Positions 1-5,678 are shown, counted from the first letter of the stretch. The stretch: 5,678 nt of DNA from Dehalococcoidia bacterium (GCA_023228745.1 JALOAP010000226.1:1-5678), one strand, 5' to 3'. Program-made: numbers and translations. The notes: generated from the sequence alone by a model not told the origin.

Positions 1-119
1 GGGTACTTCCACTGCTCCTGCTGCGCCACCTCGTGGCGTATAACCGACTGGAGCAGCCAGAGTTCCTCGCAGGTGAATACTGCAGTTGCGGTTTGGGTCG
101 CGTCCCATTGCGGAGCCAT
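1..119 (-). CDS. Unrecognised small protein, N-terminal 39 codons only (runs off left edge)
   Basis: An open frame begins with ATG at 119 and stays open to the window edge. The visible protein starts MAPQWDATQTATAVF and continues with a helical-looking, Glu/Gln/Trp-rich stretch (EELWLLQSVIRHEVAQQEQ, then WKY). Three things support a real start. A Shine-Dalgarno GAGGTG lies 5 nt upstream. An in-frame stop lies at 129-131, so no longer start is possible. The residue composition also looks like a soluble protein rather than a shadow frame. No signal peptide or membrane segment is visible. It lies 113 bp downstream of the phosphotransferase gene on the same strand, so co-transcription is possible but not shown. 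I do not recognise the family, and with so little of the protein visible no function is offered. Confidence 0.6.
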   Translation of the reverse strand, partial: MAPQWDATQTATAVFTCEELWLLQSVIRHEVAQQEQWKY

Positions 120-124
120 CGCGC

Positions 125-130
125 CACCTC
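125..130 (-). promoter_or_regulatory. Ribosome binding site for the left-edge gene
   Basis: On the minus strand this reads GAGGTG, a good match to the anti-Shine-Dalgarno complement, 5 nt before the ATG at 119. It is one of only two clear ribosome binding sites in the window and is the main argument that the cut-off left-edge frame is a real gene. Confidence 0.6.
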
Positions 131-232
131 ACGGGGCTGAAGAACTGGCGTCCTCCTCGGAAGCCTGTCCTTAGCATCCCCCGCTTCTCGCCGCGACCCG
201 ATAAAGCCAATCAGTTCAATGTTGCTTCTCTA

Positions 233-2773
233 TCACAAGGGCCCGTTCGCGGTTGCATCCTTCGCACCATCGTGCTCCTCGCCCACCGCTTCCAGGATGT
301 GGATCGTGCCCTTTGTGCCGTTCACCGCAACCAGGTCGCCGGTACGAATGACCGTCGTCCCATTCCTTACATTGGCCACCGCCGGCAGGCCATATTCGCG
401 GGCGACCGTGCTTCCGTGGCTCAGTGCGCTGCCCATGTCCACGACGAGCCCCGAAGCCAGCGCGAAGAGCGGCGTCCAGCCTGCATCGGTCACAGGAGCA
501 ACCAGCACTTCACCGGGCTGGATCGGCTCGTCCACCCGCGGATCACGGATGACGCGCGCTCGTGCCGTCACCATCCCCGCGCTTACGGGCGTACCGGTGA
601 GGACATCGCCCGCATGCCCCGCTTCTGCGGGCTCGAGGGGCTCCGGGCGGCCACGGAAGCGCTCCGGCAGGATGACATGCCGGTTGCGCTCATACTCCCG
701 CCGCCGCCGCTGGACCTCGTCGCGGTAGCTACTCTTTCCGTCGCCTTCCAGCACGGCGCGAAGTTCTGCACTTGAGAGGAAGAAGATGTCCTCCTCCCTG
801 TCGATGAGGCCGCGCTCTACAAATCGGCGTTGCACCTCGGGCAGGAGCCATTCGACGAGCCGAACCTGGCGCACGACCAACGACTTCGTCCGTTCCCGCT
901 GCGCCACCCAGCGTTGCGCATCGCCGAGGACCCACCGGAACAGCGCCCGCTTTGCCGGGTTCATTCGGCGCATGAGCTCGTCAGTCAGCGCCAGCCGCTC
1001 CTGTTCCTGCCGTGCCAGCGAAGCAAGCGGCGATTGCTCCTCCTCCATGTCGAGGAAGGACCGCACCACGGCCACCGCCGAGGCCGGGTCGCGGCGCCAG
1101 GTCTGCACCGAGACCTCCACCTCGTTGAGCCCGCGGTGCCCGTGCCGTTCGATGAAGGCACTGAAGCGCTCGCGCCAGGCTGCGTTCTCCTCCGCAAAGG
1201 GGTCGAACGCCGGGTCGCGCAGGCGCTCCGCGACCCCCTCGCGCAGCGCCACCCGCGAGAGCTCCCAGAGGTCGATGCTGATCTGCGCGCTTTCGACTCC
1301 CTGCAGCCCCGTGAAGAGCAGCGGAAGCTTCCCTTCCGTCTCGTCGCCCAGGATCGGTCGTACGAGCTTTTGGACGTTGTCGAAGCCGAGGCCCGCCGCC
1401 GCCGTGATCCTCAGGTGCACCTTTGCGACTTCAACACCAATATCCGAGAGCCGGTCCCGCACACGCGAAAGGCGCTCGTCACTCATCGCCGCCGGGTCAA
1501 GCGCCCGCACCTTCTGTTCGACCGCGAGCGCACGCCGCTCGGCGCGATCCGCCTGCTTCCCAAGCGTGATGAACATGCGCACCAAAGGCGCCAGGCTGGT
1601 GAACCGAAACCGCCAGGTACGGAGCCGTTCCCGCGCCGTCGGCTCTGGCCACTCCTCTTTCGTGGCGCCCCCAAGGTAACGCTCCTCGATCGCGTCCGCG
1701 CCAGCGCTGATCGCCCGGTTCGAAACCAACCGGGTGGCCGTGATGTTCAGGAACATCCGGTCGTAGAACGACCCGATGAACACCGGCCACTCGTCCTTCG
1801 CCAACAGCTTCAGGTCGTGGTAGTCCATCGTGTAGGCACGCGGCACCGTCTCGTCGAACGTCGTCATCGTGAGCGGCGTCAGCAGCCCCGGCAGGATCTC
1901 CTGCACGTTCGCACTGGTCCAAACATCCGCGTCCGACGTCGGCGTGTCGAACTCGCTCTGCCAGCCTCGTTCGGTATCGGCCGACCCCGTTGCTGTGATC
2001 ACGCGGGACTGCAGCAGCCAAAGCGTTCCCTCGGCGAACGCGAACTCGATGTCCTGTGGCGCGCCGAACGCCTCCTCCGCTCGGAGGGCCGCCAGCGCTG
2101 CTTCCCTTGCCTGTTCGATGGTGATAGCCGGTGCCCCCGGCCGGTGCTCTTCCACCACTTCGAGTCCGGAGCGTGCGAACACCAACCGGTCGCCCTCTAC
2201 CGCGCCGGACACCAACTGCTCCCCAAGTCCCGCGACCGCTTCCACCACGACACGGCTGGCGTCGCCCGTAATGGGGTCGATACTGAACGCCACCCCGGCC
2301 GACTCCGCCGGCACCATCCGCTGCACAACGACGGCCATCCGCGACGGTTCGCGCCCCGTGCGTTCGCGATAGGCCACCGCTGCCGCGGAATCGAGCGATG
2401 CGACGCACTGCTCCACTGCCTTGAGCAGTTCGGCTTCCCCTCGGACGTTCAGCACGGTGTCGTGCTGGCCCGCGAACGACGCCTCGGCGCCATCTTCGTC
2501 CACCGCCGACGAGCGCACAGCAACCGCTGCTCCATCCCCCGCGAGCTCACTGTACGCACCGAGGAGGCCCCCGCGGAGCTCGCCGGTCCAGCCTGTGGTC
2601 TCCAGCAAGGCAGTGCCGTCAGTGTCCAGCACGAACCCGGGTGGGACGTCGAACCCTGCGCGCATAAGTGCAGCGAGGCTCCCAGCCTTGCCACCCACCA
2701 CCGGGCGGCTGTGGTCGTCGAGGTCATAGAGGGGGCGAATATGTGGCATGGTCGAGAGTGTAGGGTTACGCAT
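233..2773 (-). CDS. PEP-synthase-like / rifampin-phosphotransferase-like dikinase
   Basis: This 846-residue protein probably uses ATP to phosphorylate a swivelling histidine domain that passes phosphate to a second substrate. The N-terminal ATP-grasp (PEP/pyruvate-binding) domain covers about residues 20-260: GGKAGSLAAL with Lys29, VAVRSSAVDED with Arg87, SAGVAFSIDPITG at 158-170, Glu178, and QDIEFAF to LLQSR at 240-257. The central domain, about 285-700, carries NVQEILPGLLTPLT (289-302) and RHGHRGLNEVEV (543-554), both like the antibiotic-binding domain of rifampin phosphotransferases. The C-terminal domain has the phosphohistidine motif GSALSHGSTVAREYGLPAV with His786. The protein ends soon after it, so the C-terminal TIM barrel of true PEP synthase and PPDK is absent; the length fits rifampin phosphotransferase (about 870). 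ATG at 2773 gives the longest form. A second ATG at 2749 (MPHIRPLYDLDD) is equally plausible, since neither has a clear ribosome site. The real acceptor substrate is unknown; many such homologues are simply named PEP synthase. Confidence 0.9.
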   Translation of the reverse strand: MRNPTLSTMPHIRPLYDLDDHSRPVVGGKAGSLAALMRAGFDVPPGFVLDTDGTALLETTGWTGELRGGLLGAYSELAGDGAAVAVRSSAVDEDGAEASFAGQHDTVLNVRGEAELLKAVEQCVASLDSAAAVAYRERTGREPSRMAVVVQRMVPAESAGVAFSIDPITGDASRVVVEAVAGLGEQLVSGAVEGDRLVFARSGLEVVEEHRPGAPAITIEQAREAALAALRAEEAFGAPQDIEFAFAEGTLWLLQSRVITATGSADTERGWQSEFDTPTSDADVWTSANVQEILPGLLTPLTMTTFDETVPRAYTMDYHDLKLLAKDEWPVFIGSFYDRMFLNITATRLVSNRAISAGADAIEERYLGGATKEEWPEPTARERLRTWRFRFTSLAPLVRMFITLGKQADRAERRALAVEQKVRALDPAAMSDERLSRVRDRLSDIGVEVAKVHLRITAAAGLGFDNVQKLVRPILGDETEGKLPLLFTGLQGVESAQISIDLWELSRVALREGVAERLRDPAFDPFAEENAAWRERFSAFIERHGHRGLNEVEVSVQTWRRDPASAVAVVRSFLDMEEEQSPLASLARQEQERLALTDELMRRMNPAKRALFRWVLGDAQRWVAQRERTKSLVVRQVRLVEWLLPEVQRRFVERGLIDREEDIFFLSSAELRAVLEGDGKSSYRDEVQRRRREYERNRHVILPERFRGRPEPLEPAEAGHAGDVLTGTPVSAGMVTARARVIRDPRVDEPIQPGEVLVAPVTDAGWTPLFALASGLVVDMGSALSHGSTVAREYGLPAVANVRNGTTVIRTGDLVAVNGTKGTIHILEAVGEEHDGAKDATANGPL

Positions 2774-2800
2774 CGTTTTGTGCAGTTGTGGCCGAGGGGG

Positions 2801-2829
2801 TTGACCGGTGATAGAACAAGCGTTCTAAT
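2801..2829 (+). promoter_or_regulatory. Sigma-70-like promoter of the ImuB-like gene
   Basis: A -35 box TTGACC (2801-2806, five of six consensus bases) is followed after a 17-nt spacer by a -10 box TCTAAT (2824-2829, five of six). Transcription would begin near 2836, giving a leader of about 20 nt before the ATG at 2856. The SOS palindrome occupies the spacer and overlaps the -10 box, which is where a repressor would block RNA polymerase. The assignment rests on sequence match alone. Confidence 0.7.
2812..2827. promoter_or_regulatory. LexA operator (SOS box), perfect 16-bp palindrome
   Basis: TAGAAC-AAGC-GTTCTA is a perfect 6+6 inverted repeat with a 4-nt centre. It contains GAAC-N4-GTTC, the core of the SOS box of Bacillus, mycobacteria and related lineages (CGAACRNRYGTTYG), and the centre AAGC fits RNRY. 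Only the outer C/G pair differs, replaced by A/T. It sits in the spacer and -10 region of the promoter for the ImuB-like gene, so LexA binding should repress that gene until DNA damage triggers LexA cleavage. It is also 38 bp upstream of the first start codon of the divergent phosphotransferase gene, which might therefore share this control; that part is inference. Confidence 0.8.
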
Positions 2830-2844
2830 ATTGCGTAAGACAAC

Positions 2845-2850
2845 AGGAGA
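2845..2850 (+). promoter_or_regulatory. Ribosome binding site of the ImuB-like gene
   Basis: AGGAGA lies 5 nt before the ATG at 2856 and fixes that start. An out-of-frame ATG at 2851 touches the site but is too close to be used. Confidence 0.75.
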
Positions 2851-2855
2851 ATGTC

Positions 2856-3764
2856 ATGCGGCTCCTCTGCCTCCTCTTCCCCCGCTTCGGTCTCTCGCTG
2901 GTTCGGCGTCAGCGCCCGGTGCTGGCGGATCGCACCCTGGTCATGCTCCAGGGCCACGGCGAGGATGCTCTCGTGACCTCCGCAACCTGCGATGCGTCCG
3001 CGCGGGGCCTCCTCCCCGGGATGACCGCTGCCGAGGCCCGCCGGCGCCTCCCCGATGCGCGGTTCCTCCCGGATAACGCGGGCGACTCCCTTGACCAGCT
3101 CGAGCGTGTTGCCGACATCATCCGTCGCCGCGCGACACCTCTTGTCGAGATCGCCGGGCGCGAGCACCTGTTTGTCGATATCACCCGCCTCACCCATGGT
3201 CCGCGCGAAGAAGCGGCTCTCGCCGAGAGTCTCGCCCGGCTGGCCACGACCTGGACGGAGTGTCCGGTCCGGGCGGCCGTTGCAAGCACGCGCCGTGAAG
3301 CACTTGATGCCGCTCGTACGGCGCGTGCGACGCCCGTGATCTGCCCGCCCGCCACGTTCGAAGCGGACCGTCCCATCGCGCCCTACCGGCCGGAGGTCAT
3401 CGCCGTCGGCCTCGAGGCACCTTCGGAGCCGGTGCTGCGTGCGAGGTTGGGCCGCACCTTCCGTCACCTCGACACTGTCCTCGGCGCCCGAAACGGATCC
3501 TTCCGGTCTGTCGACCTGGTGGTGACCGATGCAACCGGTGATCGGGAGCTGTCGCTCCGGCTCCGCCAGCCCGAGGCGACAACAGCCGTCGTTGCGCGGA
3601 CACTCCTCGAACTCCCGGCAGTGCTCGCGGGCGCCACGGCCGTGCACATCACGCTTGGCCAGCTCGGCCCGGACGTGCGTGTCCGCCCATGCACCGCCAG
3701 TGCGGCGCATCGGCCCGTCCAACGGTCGCACCGGCGTCGCCAGGTGCTGCTTCGCGCGAGCTAG
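2856..3764 (+). CDS. ImuB-like Y-family DNA polymerase homologue, probably non-catalytic
   Basis: This 302-residue protein resembles ImuB, the catalytically inactive Y-family homologue that scaffolds the DnaE2 mutasome in SOS mutagenesis. The N-terminus MRLLCLLFPRFGLSLVRRQ has the ImuB-style FPxF in place of the DxD metal site of active polymerases. Residues 46-72 (DASARGLLPGMTAAEARRRL, then PDARFLP) match the conserved fingers segment. Residues 94-110 (TPLVEIAGREHLFVDIT) align with the catalytic SxDEAFLD block, where the Asp-Glu pair has become Glu103-His104. From about 172 (RPIAPYRPEVIAVGLEAP) to 275 the protein looks like the ImuB little finger. The helix-hairpin-helix thumb expected around 170-230 seems to be missing. 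ImuB is usually near 500 residues; here the C-terminal partner-binding region is absent and the protein ends in a basic tail (HRRRQVLLRAS). No beta-clamp motif is obvious. The start is fixed by a good ribosome site, and an SOS box overlaps the promoter. No imuA or dnaE2 lies within the window. An alternative reading is a generic UmuC-like remnant. Confidence 0.8.
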   Translation: MRLLCLLFPRFGLSLVRRQRPVLADRTLVMLQGHGEDALVTSATCDASARGLLPGMTAAEARRRLPDARFLPDNAGDSLDQLERVADIIRRRATPLVEIAGREHLFVDITRLTHGPREEAALAESLARLATTWTECPVRAAVASTRREALDAARTARATPVICPPATFEADRPIAPYRPEVIAVGLEAPSEPVLRARLGRTFRHLDTVLGARNGSFRSVDLVVTDATGDRELSLRLRQPEATTAVVARTLLELPAVLAGATAVHITLGQLGPDVRVRPCTASAAHRPVQRSHRRRQVLLRAS

Positions 3765-3771
3765 CCCCATC

Positions 3772-3796
3772 CGCGCGACAGATACGGTTTCGCGCG
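3772..3796. terminator. GC-rich inverted repeat after the ImuB-like gene, weak terminator candidate
   Basis: CGCGCGA (3772-3778) and TCGCGCG (3790-3796) form a perfect 7-bp stem around an 11-nt loop, starting 8 nt after the TAG stop. The last codons of the gene carry a further TCGCGCGA (3752-3759) that could pair with itself or compete. No clear T-run follows the stem, so intrinsic termination would be weak, and read-through into the topoisomerase gene remains possible. In DNA this rich in G and C a stem of this size can also arise by chance. Confidence 0.3.
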
Positions 3797-3853
3797 CTCC
3801 TTCAGCCGTTCCTTCGCACCCGCGCGAGCGTTCCCGCCGCACACTCGCCCACC

Positions 3854-3901
3854 ATGACGATCTCCACAGCGCACAGCACGGGCCGCATTCCGACAGGCTA
3901 G
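3854..3901 (+). other. Short ORF ending in an amber codon in frame with the topoisomerase gene
   Basis: ATG at 3854 opens a 15-codon frame (MTISTAHSTGRIPTG) that stops at TAG 3899-3901. It is in the same frame as topoisomerase IB, which stays open from 3902 onward. The translation after the stop contains VESAHAAGLRYV, which looks like the usual N-terminal strand of bacterial topoisomerase IB and lies upstream of the first standard start codon, GTG at 3956. The ORF could be the original N-terminus cut off by a nonsense change, or an unrelated chance frame. No ribosome site precedes the ATG. The rest of the stretch from 3797 to 3955 holds nothing else I can support. Confidence 0.35.
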
Positions 3902-3955
3902 CCACTCCCGCCGCCCGGCCCCGTTGAATCCGCTCATGCGGCCGGTCTGCGCTAC

Positions 3956-4966
3956 GTGGCGGATGCTGCGCCCGGCATCCGCCGAAAGAGGGCCCGGGAC
4001 ACGTTCCGCTACGTCGGCCCGGACGGTTCGCCCATCCGCGATGACGACATCCGGTCGCTCGCCGTCCCGCCAGCATGGACCGACGGCTGGATCTGTCCGA
4101 AGTCCAACGGGCACATCCAGGCCACGGGCCGCGACGCAAAGGGCCGCAAGCAGTACCGCTACCACCCCCGTTGGCGGGAAGTCCGCGACGAGACGAAGTT
4201 CACCCGCATGCTCGCGTTCGGCGCGGCCCTTCCGAATATTCGCGGCCGCGTGGACGATGACCTCGGCAGCCGAGGTCTCCCACGTGAGAAGGTGCTCGCC
4301 ACCGTGGTTCGCTTGCTGGAGACGACCCTCATCCGGGTGGGCAACGATGAGTACGCACGGGACAACCGCTCCTTCGGCCTCACCACCATGCGCGACCGCC
4401 ATGTCGACGTCGATGGCAGCAGCCTCGTTGTCCAGTTCGAAGGGAAGTCCGGCAAGAAACACCGCATCGACCTCCGCGATCGACGGCTCGCCAGCATCGT
4501 AAAGCGATGCCGCGACATCCCGGGCTACGAACTCTTCCAGTACGTGGACGAAGAAGGCCAACGCCAAACCATCGACTCATCCGATGTAAACGAGTACCTG
4601 CGCGAGATCTCCGGCGAGGACTTCACCGCGAAGGACTTCCGCACCTGGGCCGGCACGGTCCTCGCGGCGCTCGCGCTGCAGGAGTTCTTGCAGTTCGACT
4701 CCAACGCCGAGGCGAAGCGGAATGTTGTCCGGGCGGTGGAACAGGTGGCCCGGCGGCTGGGGAACACCGCTACCGTCTGCCGCAAGTCCTACATACACCC
4801 GGCCGTCATCGACTCGTATCTCGACGGCACTATGCTCGAGGTGTTCCGAACCCGCACTGAGAACGAACTCCGGGACGAGCTTCCGAACCTTTCGCCGGAA
4901 GAAGCTACCGTCATGACCCTCCTGCGGCAGCGGCTGGCGCGGGAATTGGAGCGAACCCGGGACTGA
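3956..4966 (+). CDS. DNA topoisomerase IB (poxvirus/bacterial type)
   Basis: The enzyme relaxes supercoils by nicking one DNA strand through a 3'-phosphotyrosyl intermediate, without ATP or metal. The full catalytic set is visible, numbered from GTG 3956: Arg127 (RVGNDEYAR), Lys164 (FEGKSGKKH), Arg229 (KDFRTWAGT), Asn270 (LGNTATVCRKS) and the nucleophile Tyr279 (CRKSYIHPAV). From memory of the Deinococcus radiodurans enzyme (Arg137, Lys174, Arg239, Asn280, Tyr289), every position is offset by exactly 10; Asn replaces the vaccinia His in both. The N-terminal domain has GIRRKR, FRYVGPDG, IPPAW-like VPPAWTDGWIC (38-48) and GRDAKGRKQYRYHPRW (58-73). GTG 3956 is the first standard start in the open frame, but family-like residues VESAHAAGLRY are encoded just upstream, where only CTG 3947 could start. 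No ribosome site is seen at either. It follows the SOS-controlled gene on the same strand after 191 bp. The last 56 bp overlap the convergent glycosyltransferase gene. Confidence 0.95.
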   Translation: MADAAPGIRRKRARDTFRYVGPDGSPIRDDDIRSLAVPPAWTDGWICPKSNGHIQATGRDAKGRKQYRYHPRWREVRDETKFTRMLAFGAALPNIRGRVDDDLGSRGLPREKVLATVVRLLETTLIRVGNDEYARDNRSFGLTTMRDRHVDVDGSSLVVQFEGKSGKKHRIDLRDRRLASIVKRCRDIPGYELFQYVDEEGQRQTIDSSDVNEYLREISGEDFTAKDFRTWAGTVLAALALQEFLQFDSNAEAKRNVVRAVEQVARRLGNTATVCRKSYIHPAVIDSYLDGTMLEVFRTRTENELRDELPNLSPEEATVMTLLRQRLARELERTRD

Positions 4967-5678
4967 GCTTCCGCTGCTCGTACTGGCGAATCAGTTGGCC
5001 GAAGAGCCTCGTGGCGTTGTGTTGCCGGTTCGGGATGGTCGTCGGCAGCCCGAGGTGGTAGGTGCCCGTTGGCAGGACGCCGCAGCCGCCGTAGTACCGC
5101 AGCAGCAGGAACTGCACGACGACCTCCTCTCCAGCGTGTTCGCCCGGCAGCAGCGGCCAGAAGCTGAACCCGCCCACATCGACCAGTTTCTCCCGGTCGT
5201 ACAGCACGTTTCCGCCAACCCACGCGACGTGGTAGCGGACCGGTTGGCCACCCGGTGCGAGCTGCCGCTCCAGGTGTAGCGGATTGGCCGCGTTGTTCAC
5301 GAGATGCCGTTCCCAGGGGATGTTCTCCTCCCCGAACGGCTCCGGCCGTACCGGTCCCTGCCACGGCTCGATCCCCTGTTCGTGGGGACGCACGTCCTCG
5401 ATGAACTCGAGGCCCACCGCCGGGCAGCCCACGAACCCGCACCCTTCGCTCTGGATCACCGACATCATCCGTTCCACGACGTCGCGGTCCAGCAGCAGAT
5501 CGTCATCCAGGTACTGGACGTACCGCGCACTGCTCTGCTCGAGCAGAAACTCGCGGTGCTCGGCCAGCCCCCGCCTCGGGATGTGCCGCAGCACGCGCAC
5601 CTCGTGCCCGCGCCAACGCAACGCCCGGATGGCCTGCTGTATTTCGAGACTCCCAATGTACGTCTCTGGCTCGGGCGT
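4911..5678 (-). CDS. Family 2 (GT-A fold) glycosyltransferase, 5' end cut by window edge
   Basis: The open frame enters from the right edge and gives 255 visible residues. It should transfer a sugar from a nucleotide-sugar donor to an unknown acceptor at the cytoplasmic side. The DxD metal/nucleotide motif appears as YLDDDLLLDRDVVERM, with Asp58-60 counted from the edge. The acceptor-side block WVGGNVLYDREKLVDVGGF (153-171) is the usual GT2 motif ahead of the base region, and GEEVVVQFLLLRYYGG (183-198) stands in for the ED-plus-helix motif. No membrane segment is visible. The C-terminus is a low-complexity Pro/Ala tail (FAPIPAPAAAAGGS), which is the part antisense to the topoisomerase gene. 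The true start lies beyond 5678; the TTG at 5621 lies inside the conserved domain and is not the start. The missing N-terminus probably holds the first nucleotide-binding strand. The acceptor and pathway cannot be inferred from this fragment. Confidence 0.85.
   Translation of the reverse strand, partial: TPEPETYIGSLEIQQAIRALRWRGHEVRVLRHIPRRGLAEHREFLLEQSSARYVQYLDDDLLLDRDVVERMMSVIQSEGCGFVGCPAVGLEFIEDVRPHEQGIEPWQGPVRPEPFGEENIPWERHLVNNAANPLHLERQLAPGGQPVRYHVAWVGGNVLYDREKLVDVGGFSFWPLLPGEHAGEEVVVQFLLLRYYGGCGVLPTGTYHLGLPTTIPNRQHNATRLFGQLIRQYEQRKLSPGFAPIPAPAAAAGGS

Noticed and set aside
269..560. Possible C-terminal TIM barrel making the large enzyme a true PEP synthase
   Set aside because: The protein ends 60 residues after the phosphohistidine; no barrel sequence follows in any minus-strand frame before the next gene.
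86..775. A 229-codon plus-strand frame over the left intergenic gap and the phosphotransferase C-terminus
   Set aside because: It is antisense to the conserved phosphohistidine domain and to the left-edge gene start, and its translation shows no recognisable motif.
830..3076. A 748-codon open frame on the plus strand across the phosphotransferase gene
   Set aside because: It is antisense to a protein with clear ATP-grasp and phosphohistidine motifs, it spans the SOS-controlled promoter and enters the ImuB-like gene out of frame. Its translation is Arg/His/Pro-rich without any recognisable domain. Long antisense frames are expected in GC-rich coding DNA.
3464..3764. A frameshift hiding a longer ImuB C-terminus
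   Set aside because: Neither of the other two plus-strand frames after about 3660 reads like ImuB C-terminal sequence or a beta-clamp motif, so a simple single-base frameshift is not supported.
2766..4139. A 457-codon open frame on the minus strand across the ImuB-like gene and the start of the topoisomerase gene
   Set aside because: It is antisense to two recognisable genes, has a low-complexity Arg/Gly-rich translation, and would run through the divergent promoter region. No ribosome site or family motif was seen.
3761..4567. A 268-codon minus-strand frame over the topoisomerase N-terminal half
   Set aside because: It mirrors the topoisomerase codons; the translation is Ala/Val-rich with no domain, while the opposite strand holds an intact catalytic domain.
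1..5678. CRISPR arrays, tRNA or rRNA genes, insertion sequences
   Set aside because: No regularly spaced repeats, no cloverleaf-like or ribosomal sequence, and no transposase-like frame were seen on reading both strands.

Overview
This is a GC-rich bacterial chromosomal window carrying three complete protein genes and two genes cut by the window edges. The layout is typical of Chloroflexota or Actinomycetota. The clearest lineage hint is a LexA operator of the GAAC-N4-GTTC type, the form used by Gram-positive bacteria, actinobacteria and some relatives, rather than the CTGT-N8-ACAG form of gammaproteobacteria. The phylum cannot be fixed from the sequence alone.

Layout from left to right: (1) the N-terminal end of a small unrecognised protein on the minus strand, running off the left edge; (2) a large minus-strand gene for a PEP-synthase-like phosphotransferase whose domain order (ATP-grasp, central domain, C-terminal phosphohistidine domain, no TIM barrel) matches rifampin phosphotransferase rather than true PEP synthase; (3) a short divergent intergenic region with a strong sigma-70-like promoter and a perfect 16-bp SOS palindrome; (4) a plus-strand ImuB-like Y-family polymerase homologue that lacks catalytic acidic residues and appears to lack the thumb; (5) about 190 bp without a clear gene, holding a GC-rich inverted repeat and a short ORF that ends in an amber codon in frame with the next gene; (6) a plus-strand poxvirus-type DNA topoisomerase IB with a full catalytic pentad but an unclear start; (7) a minus-strand family 2 glycosyltransferase that overlaps the topoisomerase tail and runs off the right edge.

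The coherent theme is DNA damage and DNA topology. A LexA-type box sits inside the promoter of the ImuB-like gene, and topoisomerase IB follows on the same strand. The ImuB-like protein has no imuA/imuB/dnaE2 cassette partners inside the window, so it may be a stand-alone, shortened relative of the mutasome scaffold. The phosphotransferase gene starts 38 bp from the same operator and could share its control. The two outermost genes have no obvious functional link to this core.
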